Source: Angiostrongylus vasorum
Taxonomy: Eukaryota; Nematoda; Chromadorea; Rhabditida; Metastrongylidae
Length of the DNA stretch: 64,000 bases
Assembly (NCBI GenBank): GCA_018806985.1
Contig: JADANN010000065.1
Coordinates: 1-64,000 of the forward strand
Direction: 5' to 3'
Within the stretch, counting starts at the first letter, position 1, and the number at the start of each line of letters is the position of its first letter. The position numbers and the translations under genes were made by a program. The notes under the pieces were generated by a model. That model was not told the DNA's origin and made no database searches. It saw nothing but the letters and a program-made list of their open reading frames with translations. Below, piece after piece: positions 22,011 through 33,274 of this stretch.

Positions 22011-23985
22011 GAATTTTCACCAACCTTATTAACGGAATTGAATGCTGATGGACTCGTGACAGTCGTGTTTTCTCAAGACAAACAAGTGATCAGAATTGAA
22101 AATGTGAGCGAATTCCAGACAATACTGCTACCTTTTCGTCCATTCCGGAAGAATAAGAGCTTTCATGGAACTGCCACTGAGTTGAACTAGAGCTTCACAA
22201 GTAACTCACGGAATCATTACAACTGCACTGCTTGTTCTATTTGAACTATGAAATTGCCATCGAGTACCTTAGCAAATCACAGCATAAATGGGATGGCCAC
22301 ATTGCCCATTATGTCACAGAAAACTTTATCGCTCCTTCCAATTTGTAAAAGAATAATATCTTGTTTAAAAAAAATCCTAGGATGCTCCTATATTTGAAAA
22401 CGACTGCGATGTCACACATGGGGTATCGCTTCTAGCACCTGTTGCCCTCTAGTCGTAGAGTGAACTCAATCGAGGCCGAGCCAGGTCTGCATTTGTTTCA
22501 CTTGGGAGCTGAGCTAGAACAGTGAGATAAATCTATCGGATCGTGAACATGAAGACAGGCTCATTGTTTTCCTAGTATTCTCCTGCATAGATCTGAATCA
22601 CATCTGATCGTGGGCTTTCTATGTGCATTTCGTGCATTCCAGTGATAACAGGCTTCGTATACCAGTCGGTAACTCATGAGGTGCATCAAATGTTTGGGAC
22701 ACCTGCTTTTCAACGTCTTAGCAGCTTAGCAAATCTTCCAAAGAATTGAGAAATACGAAAAAAATGCAGCGAAGTAGCTACGCTATTATGCTAACTTCTG
22801 GGATCTTCTGAAGATATTAGATGTTCGAAGAACTGAAGTTGGGGATTTAGCGGTAAGTGATCCCGGAGCTGAACATACAAAGGAAATTTTCTCTCTTTTA
22901 CAAGTGAAAAATTTGAATATGCACAAGTTATCTGCAATGAGAAGTTTGGAATAAAGAGAAGGAGAAAGTCGTACTTATCCAAACGCCCGCTATTGTATCG
23001 CAATTTTTATCGATGGCAATATCGGCTCAATGGGACTGTCGATAATTGGCCGATATCATTTATTCTTTTGCAATGCACTATGTGATCAAAAATTTGCTAC
23101 CATACATACTTCCACTACTGTGGCACAACAGCTTGCTTACGGTTTTAAAAAGAGATTTTGCATGTTTTCAAACAGGTGTTCACTACGCGAAAAATTGCTG
23201 CGATTCCTTCTATAGTGAACTTTGAACTCATTCTGGAATTACTGCTTAGAGTCACTAGATTTTCCATCGCTGATGATCAGTTCTACTAATGACGCATTTT
23301 CTTATTAGCGTGTTGCAGTTGGGTTGGAGCGTGCTACGCATTGGATAGAGATGCTTTGCAAGGCATACGAAGCATTTGCTTTGATCTTGCGCCCTACGAA
23401 AACAAGGCCTTTCGTCTGGGCGGATAAGAACACTGTCATCATGCTCTTCCACTAAATCTTGGAGGCCAAATTGGACTTAACGGCCTCTACGATTCATAAA
23501 AAGTGTAGCGCTTTGCTTAACGTTCAGGGATTGATTAACACTAAGCGCTTTATCATCTTGTCCATATTTTCACTTCTTAGCGCAGAATCACTAAGTATCG
23601 TTTACATATGTAATGATGCTATTTCCATTTTTGGTCTGCAGAACTGAAATTTGAAGCTCACCTAATAGACGTTACCTTTGTAAATTTACCGTTCACTTCT
23701 CTACAAGCTCTTTGTAGAAGTTTCTCTCTCACTTTCTTCTTCACGGATAACTTTTTATTTTCGGTCGAATGCTGCTAAAAAAGAATTGCAGTGTATCAGG
23801 CTTCACTGTAATGCATTTACAACGGGGCTGTATTGAATCTGGTGTGGTGTTTGCTTTCAGAGGTGTTGATGATACAATGATTTCCACTTTCTCGACGTCA
23901 TCTTCAAAAGTGTGGAAGAATTTACGGAAATGGCTGAGAAATCGATCGCACTATAGGGGGACAATTATTTTGTTACTGCAAAGAT
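22011..23985 (+). pseudogene. Unrecognised multi-exon gene G, copy 2
   Basis: Copy of 12283-14260 with the same blocks and order. The block starting KFEYAQ is put out of frame by one A fewer (GTGAAAAATTTG against GTGAAAAAATTTG), and the run at 23143 is shorter. One copy or the other, or the base calls, is therefore wrong in the reading frame. Confidence 0.4.
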
Positions 23986-24092
23986 AAACAAACGACTAAT
24001 TAATATTCATTAACAATAAAGCATTTGGAAATTTGATATAGCATCGTCTTTCATACATTCGTTGCAAATCTACAGCAAAAATTATTGTTTCC

Positions 24093-27000
24093 TCATCACC
24101 TGTATCACCTGTAATCCCGTTGATCGTCAAGTGACTCCAGGGGGCGCCAGTAAATCTTCCATTTTTCCATGTCGCGTGCAAGAGTAGCCCAGTGGGTTCT
24201 GCTCGCTCTAGGGACTCGTCGAGCATCACATCTTTCTTCTAGGCTTTTCGTGAAAAACTCTGACCATCGAGAAGGTGGTCCTTCTTGCTGTGCGTCCAAC
24301 ATCCCGAGGAATCTAGTCACTAACGGCTCTTGTCCATCCGTTGTCATTTATACACATCGCGTGTCCGGTCCACCTTATCTTCACTGTTTGGTGTACGCAA
24401 CGACATCTTTGATTCTTGACCGTTGACGCAAGTCAGAGCTTCGGATTCGTTAACGCTGAGTGATCCTTCATTCTGCTTACCCAGCGACCAGGTTTCTGAC
24501 GTATACGTTAGCGCAGGAAGTACCGCTGAGTCGAAAAGGTGGGCACGGAGTCTGGTGTTCTCTGTCTTCTTCACTACATTCTCGATGCTCTTGAAAGCTT
24601 TCCAAGCCACTCGTTCCCTTCAGCACAGCTGTGGAGCTAAATCGTTCAACATGTTGATTTCTCGACCTAGAAAGATATAACTCTAGCATTCGGAGATATC
24701 CTTTCCGTTGAGCGCAAATGGAGAATACGAAACCAATCCGTTCCTCATAAACATCGTTTTTGTGAGATTTAGACGACGAATCTTTCCACAAGCTGCATCA
24801 AAGTCGGCAAGCATACTTTCAGCTTGCTCAATGTTTGGTTTTATAAGGACGATGTTATCAGCAAAGCGAAGATGATGTAACTGCTGACCATCGATTTTCA
24901 CTCCCATATTATCCCATCCCAGTGTTCGCACGACGTTCTCGAGGGTGGCAGTGAATAATTTTCGCGAGGTGGTTTCGCTTTGCCAAACTCCTTTTCTGAC
25001 GTCAATGTTAATATCCTTGTAGAATGGCGACTTCTTGGTTGTGAAGTTTTTGTACAGCTCACGAAGAATCTTTATGTACTTAGTAGGGACTCATTGAGTA
25101 TCAAGGGTTTCCATGACTGCTTCTATCTCAGTTGAATCGAAGGCCTTCTGTAAATGGATGAAAGTGAGACAGAGCGGTTTTGTACTCTCGCGATGATTCA
25201 ACAAGCCTTGTTATCGTGTTGATGTGGTTCATCGTACTAAATCATTTTCGAAACCATGCTTGCTCACATGGCTGCCTTTCGTCCAGTGTTCTGTCAATCA
25301 TGATTAGAATGACTCGGGTGAAAAGTTTGTACACGACAGACAGCAAGCAGATTGGGCGATAGTTGCCGATATCGTGGATGTCACCCTAATTGAACAATGA
25401 CACGGTCCTGCCGGTCTTCCACTGAGTACGGACCTTGCATTCATACAGGTAAGGTATGAAGCACCGGGCCAATGTGTTTACGAGGACTGGCGGAAGGTTA
25501 TTCAGGTGTTCTGGCCTTATCCTGCGTGGGACCTGGTGCTGTTCGATTTTTCACCGTCGAAATGGCATGTAGGATTTCGGAAGGGGAGACTGCTGGTACA
25601 ACATATCCATCCTCGTTTATCTCATACAACGAAAGGGGAGCGTGGCTATTCAAGAGATCTGAGTAGTATTCGTGAAAGATTTTCTCCATTGCCCTTCTTG
25701 ACGCTGTAACTGTTCCGTTTGGGCGTCGGAGTGCAATCATCTTGGTCTTGTAATTGGCAAAGCTTCGGTGGGCTTTGCGAATGCTTTTTCCAGCCTCTGC
25801 AGCTTCGACCGTTACTGCTGCTCTTCTCTCTTTAAGATCTTTTATCGCCTGTCTGCATTGCTTTGCAAGTTCGAACGTTATGCCTGCAGCTCGTGCGATT
25901 CCACTCTGGCGTATCCGCTCGAGTGTTTCCGGAGACAGACGTCGCTTGGTGGCTCTTGAACTCTCAGCTTTCATAGCGCTAACGTGAAAATGTTGAATGA
26001 GGCGATCCTATTCTTCGTCAATGTTATAGACAACGGCACTTCCCAACTGCCGACTAATGAATTGAATAAGTCCCAGTTAACGGTGGTTCTGGTACTTCGG
26101 TTTCTGAATTCAGTGGCTTTTTCTCCTTTCGGCGAGAAATAGAATCTTGCACGAAGGAGACGGTGGTCTGATCCCGTGTAGAAATTTGGGAAAATAGCGA
26201 CATCGGTTAGGCAAAACCTTCTATTTACTATGATGTGGTCTATTTCGTGATGGTACTCTTCACTGGGAGACTCCCACCTCCAGCGTTAATGATGGGGCTT
26301 CTGGAGCTGCGATTAACCACGGATGGTCGCCATTATAAACCGAGATAGCCGCTCATTCTGTTCGTTCCTTTCTAATCCATGGGTCCCAATGTGACGTTCT
26401 TCAGACGTTCTTCTTGGTGCAATCTTGGCGTTGAAATCTCCAATGATGACCTTCAAGAATGTATGGTCTTCTGTGTAGAACTACTCCAAGTCCATGTAAA
26501 ACGCTTCAATTTCTCCATCGTCATAGTTTGATGTCGGCGCGTAAACGACGAAGATTGTCAAAGGCGGTATTGGTCCACATCTTTTTAATCGTGAACGTCC
26601 GATTCGGGTTGTTAGTTGTTCGAGTGAATCAATGTTAATAGACAAACTCGTGTTGACAAGAACGCCGACGCCGCCGACTCCTCTACTGTCGCATGTTCCT
26701 AGGAACAGTTTTGCTCCGGTGTCATAGACGGCGTTGAATGGATGGCGTCGTCTCGTCTCGGCCAGGCCGATGACGTCGTTCCTTATTTTTCTCGCTTGCA
26801 TGGTCAAGTCTTCTATCGAGGACTCGGATGCAAGTTTACATGCATTGCTAGTACAGATCGTCACCTTAGTTCTTCGCCATCCGGGCGGCTTCTTTTGGCC
26901 CTCAGATTTTTGTAGCCTCTCCGTACTCGTCCTACCCAACGGCACTAAATAGGGGGCTCTTTTTGGGGGTTAAGGGAATGAGGCCCGTTTCTTTTACTGT

Positions 27001-27400
27001 GTTTAGCATTTTGATACCCACGTATAGCTTGCTGGGCTCTGAAGCTGGGGGGCTAGGTATACTCATGGGCAGCTTGCCAGGCTGTCCCAGAGTGGACATG
27101 GAGCTTATCTGTTGGAGGTGACTTTTAACCGCCTCCCATATACTTACCTCTCTCCGCATAAGCGAGAACACACCCTCACATGCATGAACGAATGCGCCTA
27201 GCAAACACAGAAAATATGTGCCAAATCGGCGCAGCAGAAACAGGGAGTTTACACCTTGGATGCATCTGCGTCTCAGGGAAGCAAAGGTCGCTTTTGGTGC
27301 GCAATCAACCCCCTACCCGCCACCTGGGGGACACGCCACATAGTCTCGCGACTAACCGGATCGAGATCCCTCATATGAAGGAGATCCGTGGGCCACTCTG
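24093..27400 (-). mobile_element. RTE lineage-1 non-LTR retrotransposon, near full length, inactive
   Basis: About 3.3 kb on the minus strand. The 5' leader spans roughly 27400-27210. The endonuclease frame (26945-26481) has GLAETRRRHPFNAV, GVGVLVNTSLS and VVYAPTSNYDDGEI, then a TAG, then IGDFNAKI, PNFYTGSDHRLL. The linker frame 25974-25498 has FANYKTKMIALRR and SEILHAISTVKNR. The reverse-transcriptase part includes LRFADNIVLI near 24860, where the catalytic FADD is FADN. It ends in short GGTGATACAG repeats. Such elements copy their RNA at a nicked target; this one cannot, given frameshifts, the stop and the lost Asp. Its 3' end occupies the same flank as 14371. Confidence 0.9.
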
Positions 27401-27507
27401 TGATACTGTTAAAAAATTCCAATGAGGCATACATTTATTCAAGCCCGCAAAGAAGTAGAACTATGTACGAGAGATATCTGGAAGACTGGACGTACATGGT
27501 GACGAGT

Positions 27508-28186
27508 CTATGCCTTAAGTTTCTTCGCCTTAGAGCCCGAAACCTTTGGATTCTCGGATTTCAGCTTTACAGCTTTGTTGACGGGCTTCTTGACAGTCTT
27601 GGCCTTGGTAGCTTTGGCCTTCTTCATGCTAGTGACCTTCTTTTCCGCTTCACGCTTCTTCGTTGCGGCTTTGAAAGACTTGTGCTTTCCGGCGGCCGGT
27701 TTCTTGCCAAAATGCTGAAAATCATGTGTCTACTGCCATGCTATCTGAAAAATGCTGAGAAGAATGCGCGGCACGTCCACCACTTACCATCTTAGCCGCT
27801 GATAAGCACTTCTTCTCACCAAGCCTGAAGCTTCCAGATGCTCCGCTTTCCTTAACCTACTTCAATCCACCTTTCACGACAGCCTTCCTAAGCGCAATAT
27901 GGAGGTGGGAGCTGATCTGCAACTAACTACATTACAAACAGTCAGAACGAAATCAAATGCCAAGGTGGGTAGGCGGATCACCTTAGTGATATTGTCTTCA
28001 AGCTTGCAGTGTGACAGCATGAACTTCAGGATAGCAGTCTTCGATGGTCCCAGACTTTTCCTTCAATTCGGACAGCGCTTCGCGGATCATGGCGGACTAC
28101 CTCGGATGAGACGGAGCCTTCTTAGCTGCTTTTGCCTTGGAAGCCTTCGCAACGGTCGTGGGTGAACCAGCAGCAACGACAGACAT
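27508..28186 (-). pseudogene. Linker histone H1 pseudogene E (divergent subtype)
   Basis: Exons 28186-27982, 27916-27788 and 27714-27508. The tail is clear: HFGKKPAAGKHKSFKAATKK, VKKPVNKAVKLKSENPK, SGSKAKKLKA. Intron 1 has a proper TTGCAG acceptor and intron 2 GTAAGT and TTTCAG, so E is closer to the ancestral structure than A to D. Breaks: TAG in PSHPR-stop-SAMIREAL, one extra base in GGGACCATCGAAG that shifts frame in the core, and a TAG in exon 2 where A has CAG (K-stop-VKESGASGSF). The breaks differ from those of A to D, so it died independently. Confidence 0.85.
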
Positions 28187-28189
28187 CGC

Positions 28190-29075
28190 GATCAGACAAG
28201 TGGCGAACAATGAGCTGGCTGCCGTCCGTCGCTGCGGCTTGTCTAACAGGCGTGGTCCCTTTTTTTCCCCCTCCGCGCCCCTCCAGTGTCAACGCTGCCG
28301 CAGATCTAAATTACCTGACACTGTGTTGTGTGGCGCTTGGATAAAGCTATCTAATGATCAGTTGAATGAATAAGACGTAATGAAACTTGTAATGCAAATA
28401 GAGAACATGTTTCTCTAACAGAATGCAAAGTTTTCACTGCTTAATTGCTCTCTAAGGAAAGATTACATTGGTTTAAAGACAACGCAGCAGAGTTGCTGCG
28501 TCATAAAATTCAAGTTTTGTGGAAAAAAAATTCGCAAAAACCCAATAAAATGCATTTTCACGTAAGATTATAATAGAAATTAGTTGCTGTTGAAGCACTA
28601 CAGAGAGATGTTACAGTGGAAATAGTTGCCAGAGTACACGATCAGAAAAAATCGACATCGCAAGAAAGCATACAGGATTTTTTCCTCTCAGGTGATGTTC
28701 CATAATATTAGAGACTTTCGTCGACTGAAACCTTTCAGTGTTTGCGTTCGTTCGCAGTGGGGTACTTACACGTATGGGCGCTGAATACATTGTGGACAGT
28801 GAGCTTCACTTTTCCCGACCACTCACACCGTAATCATCTTGATTTGAATTCGAAAAAAAATCCGGTTCTCGAGAATGCGGTGTAACACGCTGCATAAGTG
28901 AGCTTTGAATTCGAAATGAATTCTTGGCTATTAGAAAGCGAGTGTCGGTGTTCTCGAGATTTGGTGCTGAAAAACTCCGAGCATTTGAACTACTAGAAAT
29001 GGAATTACTTAATAGAATTTCGCGTGAATCTGTAGTTCACATCATATTAGGGGCGTTGTTATAATTAAACCAATA
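28190..29075. repeat. 5' region of H1-E and shared H1 flank
   Basis: The first 170 bases match the H1-D promoter (GACACTGTGTTGTG-type and CCCCCTCCGCGCC sequence), but the TATA is replaced by a TGTCTAACAGG-like stretch. 28380-29060 matches the inverted flank upstream of delta-H1 copy 3 (55870-56560), including GAAAGCGAGTGTCGGTG. No separate gene seen. Confidence 0.6.
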
Positions 29076-29079
29076 TAAC

Positions 29080-29335
29080 CATAACGGTGCTGAGATATTT
29101 GCAAAACTCCCGGATCGCAGGTGTTTGCGGAGGGGAGCAGAAAAACGCTATTACCCTTTCCGAGGGCTAACAGGTTCACCAACGCACCATGCGGGTCCTT
29201 TGTTAAGCCCGTCCCTCAGCTAATTTTCTACCGTTGATGGGTGATTTCTGATGGTAGTGATCGATAGAAAACCAGCAGAGAGACAAACGAAACGAAGGAT
29301 CTCCATGGTGTTGTGGTGAACGCGTTAGCCCAGCA
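29080..29335. mobile_element. Fold-back element, one-ended copy
   Basis: Starts CGGTGCTGAGATATTTGCAAA and CCGGATCGCAGGTGTTTGC like the left arm of 30388-30713, and keeps the inner inverted pair (GGTTCACCAACGCACCATG with CATGGTGTTGTGGTGAACG). It lacks the right terminal repeat. Confidence 0.6.
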
Positions 29336-29596
29336 AGGGTAATATCACGATTTTTCGTCTGGAGCTGTTTCTTAGGTAATGTTCTATAGAATTAGAGCCT
29401 TTCGTAAGCATTAAATCATCATTCGACTGAACCTTTTCAACGTTTGAGTTCGTTCGCAGTTGGATTAACACGGATGGGCGCTGAATACTTGGGACTACTA
29501 CAAAATGAATTATTTAGTAGAGTTTCGCAAGAATCTATCATGCACATTATATTAGAGCGTCGTTATAATTAAAGCAATATATGTTTTTGTGTTAGG

Positions 29597-29812
29597 ACGC
29601 GTATGGCGCAGTGGTCGGAAGCGCCCTTCGTCACACACATTGGATCGACCACCGCACCCGTGGCTGGGAGGATTGCAGCACTGGTTCGTTACATCGGTAT
29701 ATGACCGCGAGTCGTTGTAAAGCCCAGATATGCATTCAATCGCCTAATGAAGTCGAGTGCACAGTGAATCCCTCAAGGAGTGATCAACGCCGAGAACTTT
29801 AGAGAGCTTTAT
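29597..29812 (+). mobile_element. tRNA-derived SINE-A, copy 3 (internal deletion)
   Basis: GGACGCGTATGGCGCAGTGG box A, GGATCGACCACCGC in place of box B, then a jump to GATTGCAGCACTGG (the segment with CTTCCATCCCTCC is missing). It ends GATCAACGCCGAGAACTTTA. Confidence 0.7.
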
Positions 29813-29829
29813 ATTTTCTACTGCAGTAA

Positions 29830-30215
29830 TGCGTCGCTTTCTTTCTCAGCAATGGCGAGGTTGTTATGCAGTTTTGTTCCATACAAAAAACACACGCAAC
29901 ACGACTGTAGCTGACGTTTCGGAAGGATCGCCTTCTTCAGGGCCTGGAAGAGTATATTCATATGCAACTTATTACTCCGAACGCTTCAGTAAGACAGGCA
30001 GAAAGATGAGAATCTACATGGCAATCAAATTATCAACAGTTTCTCGAAAAACCCTCCGTTTTTTTTATTAGCCTTCCACCAATGACGTACCAACTCACAC
30101 CAGAAACCGATGCGAATGTACGGTGCGAGATCATGTGTGACCTCTGGGCATTCCTCCGTGCTATTCACTAGGATTTTTTGGCATTTTAGGCACTACAATG
30201 ACGTTTTCATTGCAC
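29830..30215 (-). pseudogene. Penelope-like element, 3' part
   Basis: Minus-strand frame VNSTEECPEVTHDLAPYIR at about 30155-30100 resembles the tail after the GIY-YIG endonuclease of nematode Penelope-like elements (NPKMNRKEEC, then ELAPYL, from memory). Downstream comes an untranslated tail with the fold motif at 29908-29945. The bulk of the element is absent here; a reverse-transcriptase fragment of the same class is at 55375-55865. Confidence 0.5.
29908..29945 (-). other. Hammerhead-like motif in Penelope tail
   Basis: The minus strand reads CCCTGAAGA, AGGCGATCCTTCC, GAAAC, GTCAGC. CTGANGA and GAAA with a small hairpin between them are the hammerhead ribozyme core, which Penelope-like elements are known to carry. 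Stem II is imperfect here, so catalytic activity is doubtful. Confidence 0.35.
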
Positions 30216-30387
30216 TCGGTGATCCTTCGCTTAACACCAGAAGGTTCTGCAGAACTAGGTTATAGCAATGCTTTTGACCCAATTCCATTTTTGTTCGGCA
30301 AGCACATGAAATACTATATTAACAATGTTAACTTATTACTTACTGCTTATTGCAATTTTTCACGTTAGAGTGTTATGTTTGATTCAA

Positions 30388-30713
30388 CCACAATAATGCT
30401 GAAATACTTGCAAAACTCCGGATCGCAGGTGTCTGCGGTGGGGAACGAACGCGAGATTATTCTATCCAGTGGCAAACGCGTTCAAAACCACAAAATAGAG
30501 GTTCTTCGTTTCGTCTGTCTCTCAGCTAGCTTCGTATTGAACAGTGCCATCAGAAATCACCTATTAATGGTAAAAACTGACTAAGAGACAGGCAAAAACG
30601 AAAGACCCGCATGGTGTGGTGGTGAACGCGCTCGCCCCGGAAAGGGTAACAGTGTTTTCGCTCCCCACCGCAGACACCTGCTATCCGAGTTATGCAAATA
30701 CCTCAGCATCATT
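30388..30713. mobile_element. Fold-back element with tRNA-like boxes
   Basis: The terminal arms are inverted: CACAATAATGCTGAAATACT, GGATCGCAGGTGTCTGCGG at left, and CCGCAGACACCTGCTATCC, CCTCAGCATCATTAT at right. Next to the right arm, plus-strand TGGTGTGGTGGTGAACG followed by TTTTCGCTCCCC resembles tRNA boxes A and B. The first half (RNA fold) is not coding. Confidence 0.65.
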
Positions 30714-30717
30714 ATAT

Positions 30718-30960
30718 TAACAATACTTCACCTTCATTAACATGGACGGTTTTCTACGTATAGTTGCCGTTCTGCTCAAATGATTTCTAGCACACCAAGA
30801 ATTCTTCAGTTAATTTCATCTGTTTTAGTGCTTCTACCTGTTTTTATTCGTTACATCGTCCTCGAGATTTCGGTTGGTTGGTTAGTGAATTTGTTACTCT
30901 CACAGCAGTCGCAGCCGTCTTGGAAGAATCTGAATCTGGACTTTCTATAAACTTCGGCTT
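30718..30960 (-). repeat. Orphan copy of the sequence preceding H1-A, B and C
   Basis: Matches the reverse complement of 1860-2075: AATACTTCACCTTC, GGACGGTTTTCTA, CAAGAATTCTTCAGTTA. In H1-A to C this sequence replaces the H1 promoter directly before the ATG. Here it has no H1 behind it; a fold-back element ends right beside it. Confidence 0.65.
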
Positions 30961-31017
30961 GACAATTAATTGATGTAGATCCTACGAACCACCTTTGCTA
31001 AGCAGATGCGAAGAATA

Positions 31018-31040
31018 TATATATATATATATATATATAT
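31018..31040. repeat. (AT)n microsatellite
   Basis: Uninterrupted AT dinucleotides. Related short AT runs occur at 31350-31396 and 34488-34552. Confidence 0.9.
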
Positions 31041-31050
31041 GTATTTATAT

Positions 31051-31327
31051 AAAGGATAAAGGCTTCAGCGATGATCAGTCGCTAAGGGATGCGCTATTCA
31101 TTCGACTTCATTAAACATCGTTAGAGGTGATTGAATGCATATCTGGCCTTCACAAAGACGCGTAGCTCTACCGATGTTTTGAGTCAGTGTTGCTTTCCTC
31201 CAAGACAAGTCTGGTACCAGCTTGCCGACCCCGGAGGGTTTGAAGGCTTGGTGGGCCATGGGGGCGAGGATCGATTCTACGTGTGTGCCCCAGTGGCGAC
31301 TCTAACCACTGCGCCACACGCGCCCTT
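31051..31327 (-). mobile_element. tRNA-derived SINE-A, copy 4 (best preserved head)
   Basis: The minus strand starts GGGCGCGTGTGGCGCAGTGG and continues TTAGAGTCGCC, a good box A. GAATCGATCCTCG follows 33 bases later as box B. The body has CCTTCAAACCCTCC and GGTACCAGACTTGTC, and it ends AGCCTTTATCCTTT, suggesting a TTATCC-type tail. This copy best supports a tRNA origin and RNA polymerase III transcription. Confidence 0.8.
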
Positions 31328-31345
31328 CTCGCACTATATGCATGA

Positions 31346-31376
<31 letters not shown>

Positions 31377-31439
31377 CATATGAATATATATATATCGTCC
31401 TTGTTACGTAGTAGGAACGCCGACTATTTCTAAAAGCGT

Positions 31440-31770
31440 CGATTTTTTTCAATTCGTACACCGTTCGTAGGCCGAAGTTCGACCCTTCGATTTTCTTTAG
31501 ATGTGATGAAACAGTTAAAGTGCTAGCACGAGTTCCCGAACCCCAAATTCTCAAACAGTTATGCGTTTATTTGCTTCTGCAATAGTCTTAAAATCATCGT
31601 TGTCTACAGTAGGGTGGTGCCCACGAGTTCCTTATGCTCAAAGTCGAATTCGCTTTGATGAAATCTCTGGAACTAACGCCGCACTCGGTGTTCGTGAGCA
31701 CTAGTTCGCCCCCTATACGTTGGTAATGTTTCAAGCCGTTTGAGCACTACAGCTTGCTGTATGATTCTAT
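31440..31770 (-). pseudogene. Mariner-like transposase relic, N-terminal part
   Basis: The frame reads TLTVSSHLKKIEGS and RTVYELKK, matching the helix-turn-helix and linker of mariner transposases (VSxxTVxxHLKxIGKVKKL, then HEL). The sequence upstream is shared with 33630-33715 and 52318-52420. Frameshifts and a microsatellite end the copy. Confidence 0.6.
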
Positions 31771-31969
31771 AGAGCGTGAATTTTTTTAAATTGGGGGTTT
31801 TTATACTTCAAACTCTAACATCTAGGTCTTGTTAGGGACCCGATTTGTACTGCCATTGAAATTTACAAGTCGTGCCTTAATTTCTTAATTTCTCGATATT
31901 AACATGGTCTTTTATCAAAATGAAAAAAATTCCATGCAAAATTGCCAGCATAATACAAATTCAGATGTT

Positions 31970-32510
31970 CCATTTACGCGAAACCTTGGATCTCTAGATC
32001 CATTGAATGAGTAGGAGGTCTTCCAAATGCCTGCTGGTTGCAGTGTTTTCTCACGAAAAAGTGTTTTCGGGGAACGATAATAGTGGTGGTAATCGTTGTT
32101 GATAATCCTAATCGGTAAGGAGGATGAAGCAATGCTTCGCGTGCAACTTGTTCAGTTTCTGAACAACTTTTTAAGTACGAAGCCACGCGCTGTTTCAAAA
32201 CAAGACGGACCTTTCTATGGAACTTTGAGACGAATAATTAAACTGTTTTTTGACACAACTGAGCTTGCTTCGATTTTTTGAGCGCCAGCTTTCTCCTGGA
32301 CGAATTCAGACATGTTTGGAAAGTTGTACAGGATAACAAGAGACGACAACTATCAAACACTGATAATGACCATTTACCTAAAACTTCGTCTAGGTACGTG
32401 CAGTCTCTTCTACCCATCCCACCACAGAGCCGGTTTTCATGGGCGGGCCAAAGTCGTTTTCCGTCGGCTGTGTACTTTCTGGTTTTTGCCAGCAAAAAAT
32501 CTTTCTCAAT
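31970..32510 (-). pseudogene. Mariner-like transposase relic, C-terminal part
   Basis: Minus strand: LWWDG near 32435, VASYLKSCSETEQVAREALL, LHPPYRLGLS near 32130, then after a frameshift HHYYRSPKTLFREKTL. This follows the mariner order WWD, DNARPH, HPPYSPDL, D(Y)HxFRSL. The second catalytic Asp region is degenerate and the third acidic residue is in a broken frame. The piece lies upstream of the N-terminal fragment at 31440, so the two are different insertions in the same orientation. Confidence 0.6.
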
Positions 32511-32928
32511 AATTAGAGGGGTTGAGCAGTTTTAAACATGACAGTATTGTAGAAGAAAAGTTGTTATATCGTCCTGTGAGCAAAACTGATATGTGTGCTA
32601 CTGTTTGCAAGGTGTTACTATGATCCATATCGCAGATGGATTTCTGTCGGCATTTGGAAGGATCCTGCACTCATTTTGAGACTTTTTTCCGTATCTTTCA
32701 TCGTAATTAGAATGAAATGAAATTTAATCATTACTCGAACGAAACATTCCCGAAAAAGGGCCTTTGTAAATCATTAGGTGGTTTTTTTGGCCACAACCCT
32801 CCTACTTCATTCTGCTTTCGATAAGCTGTCGAATAAATATATGTAGTGCGGCAGAAAGATTCTGGAAGCCACTAAATTAAATATGAACACTGTAGTATTC
32901 ACACGGGCCACATGGAGTAATCCGATCT

Positions 32929-33174
32929 TTATTTCCAAGGAAGTAAGAGCAGGTACGAAGCGATCCTTGTGAAGGGTCGATCTACTGCAGAGATCTGTCG
33001 CTGAACTCCTACCAAACTCTCTTCATAACCAATTCGTTCGCAACCGTAACTTTTGAGTTCTACCTTGGTTGGGATTATAAAGGGGCATTTCACTGAGTAG
33101 GCTTTGCACCAATGTAACATTGTGCAGCCGTCAAAGAACGCAAAATCGCAGTCGTGGAAGTATTGCATTGCCAA
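32929..33174 (-). other. Small open frame, unrecognised
   Basis: 81 codons, reading MQYFHDCDFAFFDG and SYGCERIGYEESLVG. Composition looks protein-like, but no motif, splice context or second copy supports it. 32520-32925 and 33180-33270 hold nothing I can name. Confidence 0.2.
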
Positions 33175-33274
33175 TTTTCATGTCTGTTAATAAAGAACGC
33201 ACACATATTGATCAATGCCAATGTTAATATTAAGACATTAGGACATTAAGGCATGATTTGTGAATTTGAATCAC

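Larger units (their letters stand above)
15380..24285 (+). repeat. Direct segmental duplication, unit U2
   Basis: Second copy of 5662-14560. Left edge at the T run 15380-15384; right edge inside the RTE at about 24285. The stretches 17360-17760 and 18740-18780 hold nothing recognised. Confidence 0.93.

Noticed and set aside
27388..27795. 135-codon plus-strand frame
   Set aside because: Exact antisense of the lysine-rich exons of H1-E; Leu/Phe-rich text is what reversed Lys codons give.
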